61,149 nucleotides of DNA from Bacteroidota bacterium (GCA_016124755.1 WGNA01000023.1:1-61149), one strand, 5' to 3'. Numbered from the stretch's first letter, positions 1-8,474 are shown. Numbers and translations are program-made. Notes: generated from the sequence alone by a model not told the origin.

Positions 1-324
1 GGCTTTTAAAACCAGTTGTTCAACCTGTTGACTGCTAAGATTTCGCTGAGTGTAGTATTTGAATGCTTCTGAATCCGGTTTCAGGTACTGATCTATGATG
101 TGATCCTGAAAGTACTGATACGGATCTCCGAAGTGGTCAATGATGGCATCTTTAAATCGTTGGGGAAGAGTTTCGTATTCAACTTCTGCTGGTCTGCCTT
201 TCGACGAACGTATTTTTACTACACCATACCTTCGTTCTGCATCCTTATATTGATAAAATGTTAATCCTGCAGACTCCCAGTCATTCACATCAATATAAAA
301 TATGCCACCTTCCCCGTATCTCAT
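1..324 (-). CDS. Probable MuA-like DDE transposase, N-terminal part only (cut by window edge)
   Basis: An open frame of 108 codons runs from ATG at 324 off the left edge with no stop. It was too short at the edge to be listed by an ORF caller, but it overlaps the stop of the upstream gene by ATGA, so translational coupling supports the start. The protein starts MRYGEGGIFYIDVNDWES and contains LPQRFKDAIIDHFGDPY near residue 53. That pattern resembles, from memory, the N-terminal region of Bacteroidota Mu-type transposases, where a 'LP..YK..I...YGDPY' segment precedes the catalytic core. The DDE residues would lie outside the window. Its place as third gene of a leftward operon opposite a CI-like repressor matches the Mu order (repressor, ner, A). 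The assignment is an inference from context and weak motif similarity; a phage replication protein is the alternative. Confidence 0.5.
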   Translation of the reverse strand, partial: MRYGEGGIFYIDVNDWESAGLTFYQYKDAERRYGVVKIRSSKGRPAEVEYETLPQRFKDAIIDHFGDPYQYFQDHIIDQYLKPDSEAFKYYTQRNLSSQQVEQLVLKA

Positions 325-518
325 AGCTGCTCGACGGTAGGTCTGCCTTCCGGGAAGAAGTGATTGTCTGCATTGATAAAGCCGACGTACGTACCTTTTG
401 AATCAAGTCCGCGATTGGCTAATTCTGCCTTGGCAAGGAGAACGGGATCTATTGAACCATTGGCAATACTCAACAAAAGTTCAGTAGTAGTGAGTTGAAA
501 GATCTCGGCAGGTTTCAT
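321..518 (-). CDS. Small conserved phage/element early protein, unknown function
   Basis: This gene encodes 65 residues. Its ATG at 518 overlaps the stop of the HTH gene (ATGA) and its own stop overlaps the start of the next gene (ATGA), so all three form one coupled leftward operon. The N-terminal half is helical (TTTELLLSIANGSIDP), followed by ELANRGLDSKGTYVGF. Short proteins of this kind occur between regulator and transposase in Bacteroidota Mu-like elements as I remember them, but no biochemical role is known to me. No membrane segment or Cys motif is present. Confidence 0.6.
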   Translation of the reverse strand: MKPAEIFQLTTTELLLSIANGSIDPVLLAKAELANRGLDSKGTYVGFINADNHFFPEGRPTVEQL

Positions 519-748
519 GATTCTACTGCCTCATTAAGTTGTTTGAGAATCTTGATCAACTCGTCCTCACCGGCAAGTATGGCCTCACACATGGCTACAA
601 TCTTGGGGTTGAATCGCTTATTTTCTACATTCAAAACAGAGTTGATGTAGGTTTCACCATAACCGGTGACTTTACTTACCAATCGTTTATGGTGCGGAGT
701 AATACGCTTGGCCAGTTCCGGGTTTTTAGTTCTATTTGTATCGTACAT
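515..748 (-). CDS. Small HTH protein, Cro/Ner-like regulator
   Basis: This is the first gene of the leftward operon. I chose ATG at 748, giving 77 residues. The frame stays open to a TTG at 784, but that start would lie inside the palindromic operator. The segment HHKRLVSKVTGYGETYINSVLN (around residues 19-40) followed by NPKIVAMCEAILAGEDELI looks like a compact helix-turn-helix of the kind found in phage Cro/Ner proteins. It is transcribed divergently from the CI-like repressor across about 54 bp. The expected role is to turn down the repressor and early promoters and favour the transposition or lytic state. The function is inferred from fold pattern and position. Confidence 0.55.
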   Translation of the reverse strand: MYDTNRTKNPELAKRITPHHKRLVSKVTGYGETYINSVLNVENKRFNPKIVAMCEAILAGEDELIKILKQLNEAVES

Positions 749-769
749 CGCAACAAATGTATTTAACAA

Positions 770-795
770 TTTTTGAATACTCAAAAATATTTGAG
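770..795. promoter_or_regulatory. Operator between divergent repressor and early operon
   Basis: Two overlapping inverted repeats fill the gap between the divergent genes: TTTTTGA-ATAC-TCAAAAA (770-787) and CTCAAA-AATA-TTTGAG (780-795). They share the central half-site, giving three regularly spaced TCAAA/TTTGA half-sites just upstream of the repressor ATG at 803. This is what a cooperative CI/Cro-type operator looks like. Binding itself is inferred. Confidence 0.6.
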
Positions 796-802
796 CATAT
801 AA

Positions 803-1708
803 ATGGAACTACATGAAAAAATTTTTGCGGTCTTAGATCACTTGAACATCACGGCCTACCGTGCCGCCAAAGAATTAGGCACTTCCGATGCTGTTTTGTC
901 AAAAATCAAAAAAGGGCAAACACCAAGTGCTAAACTTTTAGAAAGTATTGTTCAGGTGTATAATGTCAATCCTATGTGGCTTATGACTGGTAAAGGGGAA
1001 ATGTTTTTGTCAACCGCTTTACAACAGGTACAGAAGAATATTGAAAAGATTAACAGTTCACAGGGTTATAGAAAAGCGCAGGAGCTTTCAATCACAAATG
1101 ATCCAAACCCTGTTGGTGAACTCGATCAGAGGATAATCACAATTGATCAGAAAGACGAATCCGGAGCCAACGTAATGGTGATTGACACCAAAGCTGCTGC
1201 CGGATGGCCAGGAAACATCAATAACAATTCATTCTACAATGAACTTCCTCAGTTCAAGCTGCCACTATTCCGATTGGGAGACTATGCCTTAATTCAAATC
1301 AGGGGTGATAGCATGGAACCCACCATATACAATGGTGACTGGCTCCTTACTTCCCAAATTCACAATTTTGACGATATCCGGGAAGGATATGTTTATGCGG
1401 TACTGTTATCAGATGGGTTTGTAGTTAAAAGAGTATTAAATCGAGTTCAAAAGCGCGGAGCTCTCGCGCTGAGATCAGATAATGAAACGTACTCAACCTA
1501 CGATGTAAAGGTGACCGAGATACTGCAAATCTGGAAAGTGGAAATGAAGTGGAGTGCGGTATTAAAAAATCCCAAGGATGACATCCGGGAAGAATTAAAA
1601 ATGCTTCGAACAGATATGGATATGCTGATAAATCATGTGATCATGAGGCAGGCAGATAGTCAATCACTCTTGGATGCAAAAACACTTAAATCGAAAACAA
1701 AAAAGTAG
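803..1708 (+). CDS. CI/LexA-type phage repressor with HTH and S24 autopeptidase domain
   Basis: The protein has 301 residues. Residues 5-60 form an XRE-type helix-turn-helix (AYRAAKELGTSDAVLSKIKKG). Residues 125-255 form a LexA/CI peptidase S24 domain: the likely self-cleavage site Ala133-Gly134 sits in KAAAGWPGN, the nucleophile Ser170 in GDSMEPT, and the general base Lys209 in VVKRV. The C-terminal 35 residues look helical. All catalytic parts are present, so RecA-stimulated self-cleavage and SOS induction of the element are expected from family knowledge. It is transcribed away from the early operon and toward the presumed element end, as in Mu. It should bind the 770-795 operator and hold the element dormant. 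Confidence 0.85.
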   Translation: MELHEKIFAVLDHLNITAYRAAKELGTSDAVLSKIKKGQTPSAKLLESIVQVYNVNPMWLMTGKGEMFLSTALQQVQKNIEKINSSQGYRKAQELSITNDPNPVGELDQRIITIDQKDESGANVMVIDTKAAAGWPGNINNNSFYNELPQFKLPLFRLGDYALIQIRGDSMEPTIYNGDWLLTSQIHNFDDIREGYVYAVLLSDGFVVKRVLNRVQKRGALALRSDNETYSTYDVKVTEILQIWKVEMKWSAVLKNPKDDIREELKMLRTDMDMLINHVIMRQADSQSLLDAKTLKSKTKK

Positions 1709-2176
1709 CATTCAAAATGGCTCCCCAATAACTCACTTGCCACACTTCAATGACAAATTAAATTGGATCCCCAAATGGATCTCCAATTGGATTTCCATTG
1801 CCACCCCATTATCTATTTTGTCACATATCAATGACAAATTGAAATGCCACCCCATTTGCCACCCCATTTGCCACCCCATTCAAAATAATCACCCAAAACC
1901 TACGGCTCCAACCATCACATAAAATCACATCAAACAGGCCAATATTCAAACGCTATTTGAACGGCATTTTTACAGCAAATAAGCGGGTTTAAACCTTATG
2001 TGGTAGTTTACCATTCAAGTGGCATTCAAAATCGAACAGCGGTAAACCGTTAATGGTACTTTTTGAACATTTGAATTTGAAAATGAAAAACGGCAAAATA
2101 TGCTAAGACTCTTTATTTACGGGTGTTTCGGCCAATTTCGGCCAAATATTAATATTGATGTTTGAATTTGAAGCCC
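1709..2176. repeat. Repeat-rich presumptive end of the Mu-like element, no gene
   Basis: There is no convincing gene in 468 bp. The first part (1710-1885) is low-complexity: a GCCACCCCATTT unit is repeated in tandem around 1845-1878, and CAATGACAAATT occurs twice. The second part carries two direct copies of TTTGAATTTGAA (2070-2081 and 2161-2172), a tandem TTTCGGCCAA pair (2126-2135 and 2136-2145), and scattered CATTCAAA/TTTGAA words. Clustered repeats at the repressor-side end fit transposase-binding sites like those of Mu attL. This is an inference; the opposite end lies outside the window. Confidence 0.45.
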
Positions 2177-3901
2177 TTAGTCGCTTCCGCAAATGTTTTT
2201 CGCCACAACTCTTATGTCGCCTTCCTGCTCGAACAATGATATTTCATTTCCGGTCTGGTCGTTATTCCAGGTTGTTACTCCGTCGGATATTCCGCTGGAA
2301 ATGGTGCGCCGTTGATTATGGCAGAGAATTAAAGTATCCGGTAAAAGAATTTCCGGAATAAAGCGGTGAGAGATGCGAATTGAATCGGTTCGCACACAAC
2401 CATTGAGATTAAGTGTAACTGAATATTTCGCAGCATCTTTTACAAATCTCGATTGCGCATTTGAACCATTGTCCCACAGAATTTTTAAATCCGGATTGGA
2501 GGAAAGTTTTAATTCAATTGAATCTCCGAAGCAAATTGCGGTGTCGTTACCGAGGTCGAGATCCGGTGATTCCAGTTCCGAAAGTATGTGATCATCCGAA
2601 TCCCTTCCACAACCGTTTTCCGCATAAACAGAATAGGTACCTGCACTTTGAACCTGTCGTGGATTATCCGTTGAACCGTTCTCCCATTTAAACGACTGTC
2701 CGTTTGGTGAAATAATAACCGAGAGTATGGCAGATTCTCCATCGCAAAAAGTTGAGGGTCCGTTGATGCTTACTTCCGGCGTTTCATTCGCTTCAATCTC
2801 AATGGTATCGCGGGCAGAACATTCTCCTATCCAGGCTTCCAGCGAATAAATGCCGGATTGTTTAACTGTTCTTCTCGGATCAGCAGATTTGTTTTCCCAT
2901 TGTACTCCGTCGTATCCGCTGGTAAAATCAAAGGAAAGCGAACTTCCGTTACAGAGGAGTGTATCGCGGCCCAGATCAATAGCAAAGGACTTCGATACAT
3001 CAACCTGAATCGTGTCTTTTACCGGATTTCCGCAGGCATCTTTGAAGGTGACGATGTATGTCGTGCTTTCCCGGGCATTGCATCGCGGATTGCGAATTCC
3101 GGCGTCTGAAAGATAGGTTGCAGGAGACCATTCATAAGAGTTGTTCAGACTTTCACGTGCACTCAGAATAATCTCTTTTCCTTCACAAATGCTGTATTTA
3201 TGGCGAATAATAATGTCGTCGCGCAGGCAGGCGATCTGAATATTATTTGCACCACCGGTAGCAGAGGTAAAACCCCAATACACTTCGGTAACACCTTTAA
3301 AAATAGAATTCACCAAATCGACCTGTGTTGTAATCCGCTTGCTGCAATCGAACCAAATTTCCAGTGTTTTGGAAGAAGGTTCCCAGGTTATACGTACGAG
3401 ATGGTTCTTGCTGTCTTCTATGTTGGAACCGTCTGGCGCAGCCGTTACCGGACTGTGAATTTGATTGCTGCCCGTGTGATCTACACTTCCGTTTTTAAAA
3501 ACTGCGATATGGTCCTGTGTAAGGTCGCCATAATTACCGTTGTAATAGGTATCGAATTCAATTCCGAGACTGGGCGAAAACCCTTCAAAACCAATTCCGC
3601 CTCCCAGATTTCCAAGAGCAGAAGTGCCAACCGTTTGCATTACGAAAACGATTCCATCGGCACCTGCATCGTTTGTCCCGAAATTGAGATTGAATTCGAG
3701 ATCCAACGGTTTTGTAAGATCAATTTTATCGGCATACCAGACCGAACCGTTCTGGTTGTTTTTCGCGTCTGTTAGTCTGTAACAGGATCCGCCGGTTGCT
3801 CTGGCAGTTCCATTCGTAAAATAGGTTTGAGCGCAAACGATATTAACCCAACAAATGAGGGACAATAAGAATAGTTTCCGGATTGCGCACATTCGACTCA
3901 A
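2177..3901 (-). pseudogene. Secreted L-type lectin / Ig-like surface protein, probably 3'-truncated by the element
   Basis: The remaining frame has 574 residues. A signal peptide (about 1-25, ending VCAQ) precedes a bacterial legume-lectin-like domain at about residues 26-230 (SVWYADKIDLTKPLDLEFN, ADGIVFVMQ, SLGIEFDTYYN). Several Ig/PKD-like adhesion modules of about 80 residues with paired Cys follow (CEGKEIILSA, CNGSSLSFDF, CDGESAILSV, CFGDSIELKL). Family members normally finish with a gliding-motility-type C-terminal sorting domain for T9SS. Here the frame stops inside the last module, right after KNICGSD, where the repeat-rich end of the Mu-like element begins. I therefore call it interrupted. 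The product, if made, would be exported to the periplasm but not sorted to the surface. Confidence 0.6.
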
Positions 3902-3967
3902 AAGTACGCACGGATATTATCCATCGGTGAAAGCGCAGGTAAGTTAAACGTCGGTCGCGGTAAATAA

Positions 3968-4210
3968 TCAGTTTATGGATTTGCGTACCTTTTGGGTGTA
4001 ATCCCTGAGCGAATCTTTCAACTCTCGCTGGTTGTGTTCCATGTCGTGCTGAATCCAGATTACCGCCAGAATGTGTGTGAGTTGTTCTCCCTCGTCGGCA
4101 CCGGGAATTTCGATGGCGGGCTTTTCTTCATTGAGTAATGCCTCTTCCGCTGCCACCAGCTCATGCATGGTATGTTTACCCACGAGTGCCCGAATTACTG
4201 AAACCTGCAT
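3968..4210 (-). CDS. Small conserved protein paired with thioredoxin
   Basis: This 80-residue protein starts one base beyond the thioredoxin stop (4212), so the two genes are surely one transcript. It is highly charged and helical with no signal peptide or Cys residues. A conserved-looking core reads EIPGADEGEQLTHILAVIW. Short proteins of this type (I believe the DUF6952 family) sit beside thioredoxin or peroxiredoxin genes in many Bacteroidota. That supports a role linked to thiol-redox balance, but no activity is known. Confidence 0.6.
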   Translation of the reverse strand: MQVSVIRALVGKHTMHELVAAEEALLNEEKPAIEIPGADEGEQLTHILAVIWIQHDMEHNQRELKDSLRDYTQKVRKSIN

Positions 4211-4211
4211 A

Positions 4212-4529
4212 TCAATTGAGTTTATTTAATAAGTCAACAACCCGATCTTCGAGGCTGGTTGCAGAGCCTTCTACTAATTCTCCATTTTTAAAAACCGCGA
4301 AAAAAGGAAGATTATCCACGCCGGCCATTTTCCGGGCTGTGGGATTTTCTTCGGCGTTGACATCCAGAAATGTTATTCCGTTAAATCTATCGTCGTCAGA
4401 CAAACGGCGGAATTTGGGTGCAAACAATTTGCAGCTTCCACACCAGTTGGCAAAGTATTTCACCACTACCTTTTCATTTTCATTCAGCGTTTGCTGAAAA
4501 CTTTCATCGGTAACTACCTGTACACTCAT
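4212..4529 (-). CDS. Thioredoxin family protein
   Basis: The protein has 105 residues, the size of a classical thioredoxin, and no signal peptide, so it is cytoplasmic. The redox motif WCGSC is at residues 29-33 and the cis-proline partner at Pro75 (NLPFF). The active site has Ser in place of the usual Pro (CGSC, not CGPC), which is common in thioredoxin-like proteins of this phylum and would shift the redox potential. It should reduce protein disulfides or serve as electron donor to a peroxidase. It is the first gene of a two-gene operon with its own promoter. Confidence 0.85.
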   Translation of the reverse strand: MSVQVVTDESFQQTLNENEKVVVKYFANWCGSCKLFAPKFRRLSDDDRFNGITFLDVNAEENPTARKMAGVDNLPFFAVFKNGELVEGSATSLEDRVVDLLNKLN

Positions 4530-4563
4530 TTTTAAGTTTTTGAAGGGGTTTAAAATCCGGCCG

Positions 4564-4594
4564 CAAAATTATCAGCGGAACTTATCGATTCAAA
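4564..4594 (-). promoter_or_regulatory. Bacteroidota-type promoter for the thioredoxin operon
   Basis: On the minus strand TTTG (4594-4591) is followed by exactly 19 bp and then TAATTTTG (4571-4564). This matches the Bacteroidota primary sigma consensus TTTG-N19-TAnnTTTG. Transcription would begin about 30 bp before the ATG at 4529. Confidence 0.75.
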
Positions 4595-4598
4595 TTTT

Positions 4599-4893
4599 AT
4601 GATTTTATAAATGAATTGCTTTAGACAATAACTAACCAACATCTGCAAGCTAGTTATTCAGGTTGGCTGCAAAATCAAGTTAACAAGGAACTCACCTTAT
4701 TCATGTTCACTTTATCTAGATTCTATCCATATGGGTTAAGTTCAGATGATTCATTACCATTTTTTTATACTCAAATTCTTTGGATATTGCGCAAGCATAA
4801 TGCAGTGGTTTTGATCAGCCATTAATAATTAATAATTTTCATGTTCAAAAAATTTCCCGAACATTATCTGTAACCAATAAAAATCTTACACAC
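4599..4893. other. Intergenic region without a recognised feature
   Basis: This AT-rich region lies between the divergent thioredoxin operon and the DUF2652 gene. It should hold the promoter of the rightward gene, but I see no clear TAnnTTTG near 4894, no strong hairpin and no open frame. Confidence 0.5.
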
Positions 4894-5997
4894 ATGATTC
4901 AAAAAGGGTATTTTGTTATTACTGATATCACCGGTTATACTTCGTATTTGTCGAAATCAGAATTAGATCACGCACACGAAATTTTGCAATCATTATTCGA
5001 AGCTCAAATCAACCAGCTTCAACCACCGTTTATCATTTCTAATTTCCAGGGAGATGCGATCCTTTCTTATATTCCCGAAGGCAATATATTGAATAATCAA
5101 ACCATTATTGAACTCATCGAAAACGTGTATTATTCCTTCATGGAAAAAAGGGAATTGATGCGTATGAATACTACCTGTACCTGCAATGCATGTAAGAACA
5201 TTTCAGGTCTTGATCTGAAGATTTTCATTCATTATGGTCAATTTATTATTCAACAAATAATGGATAGAAAAGAGCTTGTGGGACCAGATGTTATTACTGT
5301 GCACCGAATGATGAAAAACCGGGTAAGGGAAGAAACCGGTATCACCGCTTATGCATTGTTTACGATGGACGCTGCCAAAAAATTAGATTTAAAAACAATG
5401 TGTCCAGAGGTTGTGAATTATTCAGATCAATACGATCAAATAGGTGAAGTTAAAATGCTCGTTCATTCTCTCCGGGAAATGTGGTTACGAGAAAAGGAAA
5501 AAAACAGAAATTGTGTGCTTAGGGAGGAAGCATGGGTTAAGAGCGAATTTGAAGTTGAAGTCCCTCTTGCATTCGTGTGGGAATATATTACAAATGCCCG
5601 CTTTAAAGTGCAGTGGTTAGATTTTTTAAGTGTTGTGCGCACAGATGATATGGGTGGAAGAATTATGGAAGGATCCAGCTTCCATTGTTCCCACTCTGAT
5701 ATGGAATTCAAATACAAAATGATTGACTGGAAACCGTTAGAATATCTCACATGTCATGAAATCGGCCTTAATAACATTGTCTATGATAAAAGCTATGTGG
5801 TTAAACCCACAGAGAAAGGTACTTACTTCGGATGCTATGTAAAATATCCGGTGGAAGGTCCGGCAGAAGAAACTTATGAAATGATGCAGGCTGGTTGGGA
5901 TGCCACCTATGGCAATCTTAAAACAATGGTGCAGGAAGCATATAATGAAGAAAAAAAGAATATTTACGAGCCATTGGAAAATCCTAACTCGGATTAA
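4894..5997 (+). CDS. DUF2652 protein: nucleotide-cyclase-like domain plus SRPBCC domain
   Basis: The protein has 367 residues and no signal peptide. The N-terminal half has the pattern of the DUF2652 family, related to class III nucleotide cyclases: FVITDITGYT (Asp11) and FQGDAILSY (Asp54) sit where the two metal-binding Asp residues of cyclases lie. A Cys cluster CTCNAC follows near residue 93. Residues about 205-350 look like an SRPBCC/START-type cavity domain (EEAWVKSEFEVEVPLAFVWEYI, ending with GWDATYGNLK). Whether it makes a cyclic nucleotide is unknown, because the purine-specifying residues of cyclases are not recognisable. It appears to be a single-gene unit. A ligand-sensing role for the SRPBCC half is inference. 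Confidence 0.75.
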   Translation: MIQKGYFVITDITGYTSYLSKSELDHAHEILQSLFEAQINQLQPPFIISNFQGDAILSYIPEGNILNNQTIIELIENVYYSFMEKRELMRMNTTCTCNACKNISGLDLKIFIHYGQFIIQQIMDRKELVGPDVITVHRMMKNRVREETGITAYALFTMDAAKKLDLKTMCPEVVNYSDQYDQIGEVKMLVHSLREMWLREKEKNRNCVLREEAWVKSEFEVEVPLAFVWEYITNARFKVQWLDFLSVVRTDDMGGRIMEGSSFHCSHSDMEFKYKMIDWKPLEYLTCHEIGLNNIVYDKSYVVKPTEKGTYFGCYVKYPVEGPAEETYEMMQAGWDATYGNLKTMVQEAYNEEKKNIYEPLENPNSD

Positions 5998-6241
5998 TCA
6001 AATGATCTTTTATTTCTACCATGAGTAGATTTTCGGAATGTAAGAGCTCTGTCGGCTGTAACAAATAAGCGATTTGTAATCCGCCTACCCTATTAAAATT
6101 AATATATCAAAATATAGACGTTGATGAATTCTCCGACTCGTCAGGTTAACTGTGAAAATCGAACCAAATAGAAATGGGTTCATAATGTTTTCAAAACCAT
6201 TCGTCAGTAATTCCTCTAACTTGCGGGCGCAGTTTAAATCT

Positions 6242-7891
6242 ATGTTAACAAAGAGATCATTATCGGTTCTTCTTGCGGGTTTTGCCGTATTAATTCTGAG
6301 TTGTAATCAGAACAGAACCCCTCCTGTTAATTACTTTTCAGATTCGTCGATGCAGACCATTGCAAGTCTGCAGGATCAGCGAAATGCAAAAGACCTCATT
6401 CATTACCTGAAAGCGAAACACGCTATGCACAGGATTGCTGCGGCGAAAGCCATGGGAAATATTTGTGATACCGCTTCCATTTCTTTTTTAAATGTTGCCA
6501 TGCTCACCGATCAGGAAAAAGATGTTCGGAAAATGGCTGCCTGGGCTCTCGGGCAATACCGGGATTCTTCGATGTGCGGAAAACTGTGTCACGCAGCAAC
6601 ACTCGAACTGGATGAAGCAACACTTGCCTCTATTCTGGAAGCGATCGGAAAATGTGCCGATGAAGAAGGCGTGCAACTGCTCTCCGATTTTCGTCGGGTT
6701 GAAGGTATAATGGCGGAAGGTCATGCAGCCGGAATGATGAATGCCCGTAGAATGGGAAAATCTCCGACTGGTTTTTTCGCGCATTGTAAGCGATATCTTG
6801 ATGACGAAAAATCAACTGCTCTAACCAAAATGTATTCGGCATACGCAATTAATAAGCTGCCTTCGGATGGCGAAGATATTTGCAGTTTGTCGGAGAATTG
6901 GAAAGCGAAAAATACAGATCCGGATGTTTTGGTCGCATTGAAACGAATTTGTCCGGAAACACAACCGGCAACTGAACTTAAGCCTTTTGATGCTTCTGCA
7001 ATCGACACGTCACTCGCACCGTATCCGTTGTCGACATTGCTAAGAAGCTTCTCCTATTCAGAAATACCGGCACGGGAATATTTAGAGAATCTGGCTCAGG
7101 TACATCGTTACCAAATCGTGAGAACCACGGCGGCTGAACTTTATTTCGATTCTTATGCAGATGCGGATTCCATAGACGGAGCCTTGAGAAGTTTTTTGAA
7201 GTATTGTCTGATTTCAAAAGATCCGGCATTAATTAGTCTGGCGGCAAATTATGTTACCAAAACTGCCGGTCGTTTTAATTACAATTTGAAACGCAATATT
7301 CCGAGCATGCTAAGTTATGTTCGGTCAACGCTAAAGTCGCCTTCGCAGTGGGAAACCATTCTGGACGTTGAACAGGCCATTGCCGCACAAAAGAGAAAAA
7401 CATTTGTTCCGCCGGTGGTGCCGTATAATCATCCGGTTGACTGGGAAGCGGTAAAGAAAATTTCGAAAGATCAACAGGTCGTACTTAAAACCAACAAAGG
7501 TGAAATGGTGATTCAATTACATGTTGAACAGGCACCCGGATCGGTTTGGAATTTTATTAATGAAGTAAACGCCGGACATTACAACAACCGGTATTTCCAT
7601 CGGGTTGTTCCCGATTTTGTGATTCAGGGCGGTTGCCCGAGAGGCGACGGATGGGGTTCTCCCGACTGGTGCCAACGAAGCGAATTCACACCTTATCTGC
7701 GATACAAACGCGGTTCTGTAGGACTGGCTTCGGTTGGAAAAGACACCGAAGGCGTTCAGTTCTTTATTACGCACAACGCGACTCCGCATCTCGATGGCCG
7801 ATATACAATCTTTGGAGAAGTAATCGAAGGGTTAGACGTAATCGACAAGATTGAATTAGGTGATCAGATTATATCCATTAGTCTTCGATAA
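6242..7891 (+). CDS. Lipoprotein with HEAT-like repeats and C-terminal cyclophilin peptidyl-prolyl isomerase
   Basis: I start at ATG 6242 (549 residues). It sits just after a TAACTTGC -10-like box near 6220 and directly before a lipoprotein signal peptide ending VLILSC. The frame stays open to a GTG at 6152. Residues about 30-390 are helical HEAT-like repeats (RIAAAKAMGNICDTASISFL, VRKMAAWALGQYRDSS). The last ~150 residues are a cyclophilin domain: VVLKTNKGEMVIQLH, FHRVVPDFVIQGG, GVQFFITHNATPHLDGRYTI. The catalytic-type Arg (FHRV) and QFFIT are kept. The protein should sit on a membrane facing the periplasm and help fold exported proteins, with HEAT repeats holding a partner. The fusion is known in Bacteroidota; the partner here is not evident. 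Confidence 0.85.
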   Translation: MLTKRSLSVLLAGFAVLILSCNQNRTPPVNYFSDSSMQTIASLQDQRNAKDLIHYLKAKHAMHRIAAAKAMGNICDTASISFLNVAMLTDQEKDVRKMAAWALGQYRDSSMCGKLCHAATLELDEATLASILEAIGKCADEEGVQLLSDFRRVEGIMAEGHAAGMMNARRMGKSPTGFFAHCKRYLDDEKSTALTKMYSAYAINKLPSDGEDICSLSENWKAKNTDPDVLVALKRICPETQPATELKPFDASAIDTSLAPYPLSTLLRSFSYSEIPAREYLENLAQVHRYQIVRTTAAELYFDSYADADSIDGALRSFLKYCLISKDPALISLAANYVTKTAGRFNYNLKRNIPSMLSYVRSTLKSPSQWETILDVEQAIAAQKRKTFVPPVVPYNHPVDWEAVKKISKDQQVVLKTNKGEMVIQLHVEQAPGSVWNFINEVNAGHYNNRYFHRVVPDFVIQGGCPRGDGWGSPDWCQRSEFTPYLRYKRGSVGLASVGKDTEGVQFFITHNATPHLDGRYTIFGEVIEGLDVIDKIELGDQIISISLR

Positions 7892-7923
7892 TTATTAAAA
7901 CTTATGAATTAACCTATGGTCTG

Positions 7924-7957
7924 CGCATTGGTAAAAACAATAATTATTTCCAATGCG
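7924..7957. terminator. Bidirectional terminator between convergent genes
   Basis: An inverted repeat CGCATTGG (7924-7931) / CCAATGCG (7950-7957) encloses an AT-rich loop. It overlaps the last codons of the leftward DUF1761 gene and lies 33 bp after the rightward cyclophilin gene, so it can end both transcripts. Confidence 0.55.
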
Positions 7958-8369
7958 AAAGAATCAACGCAACAACCAGAAGCGATACGAAGTGGTATCC
8001 GGTATTAATACCAAATAACTTCCACGACTTTCTTTCCCATACTGTGGATCCAAGATCGTTAGGAAAATAGAATCCCAGCCAGGTAAAAATGGCCGCACTC
8101 AATCCGGTTCCGAGAGCATTTGATGCATCCGAACCCGGAACAAACGACCAGGCTCCCATGTTGTGTGCCAGTACCCACGACATGAGAAAATTGCCGATTA
8201 TCATAAAAGCCATTCCTTTCATTAAAACTTTGGGATCCGGTTTTTCATTCATATCGTATCCCATTTCCCGTCCCCAGGCTTTTCCAAAAAGCGGTGTGTA
8301 CCAAAGAAAACCGATAATGAAGTTGACAACAGTTGCAACAACAACAGCCAAGTAATTAATTTCGAGCAT
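7944..8369 (-). CDS. DUF1761 family integral membrane protein
   Basis: I start at ATG 8369 (141 residues), because a TATCTTTG promoter box lies at 8402-8395 just upstream and makes the longer frame untenable. The protein has four hydrophobic segments. The family signature GFLWYTPLFGKAWGREMG follows the first helix, and FTWLGFYFPNDLGSTVWERK and NTGYHFVSLLVVALIL mark the last two. DUF1761 proteins are small inner-membrane proteins of unknown function. The gene stands alone and converges with the cyclophilin gene. Confidence 0.85.
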   Translation of the reverse strand: MLEINYLAVVVATVVNFIIGFLWYTPLFGKAWGREMGYDMNEKPDPKVLMKGMAFMIIGNFLMSWVLAHNMGAWSFVPGSDASNALGTGLSAAIFTWLGFYFPNDLGSTVWERKSWKLFGINTGYHFVSLLVVALILSHWK

Positions 8370-8474
8370 ACATTGTTTTATTAGAGGAGTCAAACAAAGA
8401 TATTCGGAAAGCCGGTACACTCACTATGGCAACGTTTGAAATGTTTAAACAATCCGGATCAAAGTTTTACCCGA

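Noticed and set aside
1674-1922. An 82-codon frame with repeated CHPI words
   Set aside because: It overlaps the repressor end and translates the GCCACCCCATTT tandem; no start signal or conservation pattern.
3200-3775. A 191-codon frame opposite the lectin gene
   Set aside because: Shadow of a clearly real secreted protein with signal peptide on the other strand.
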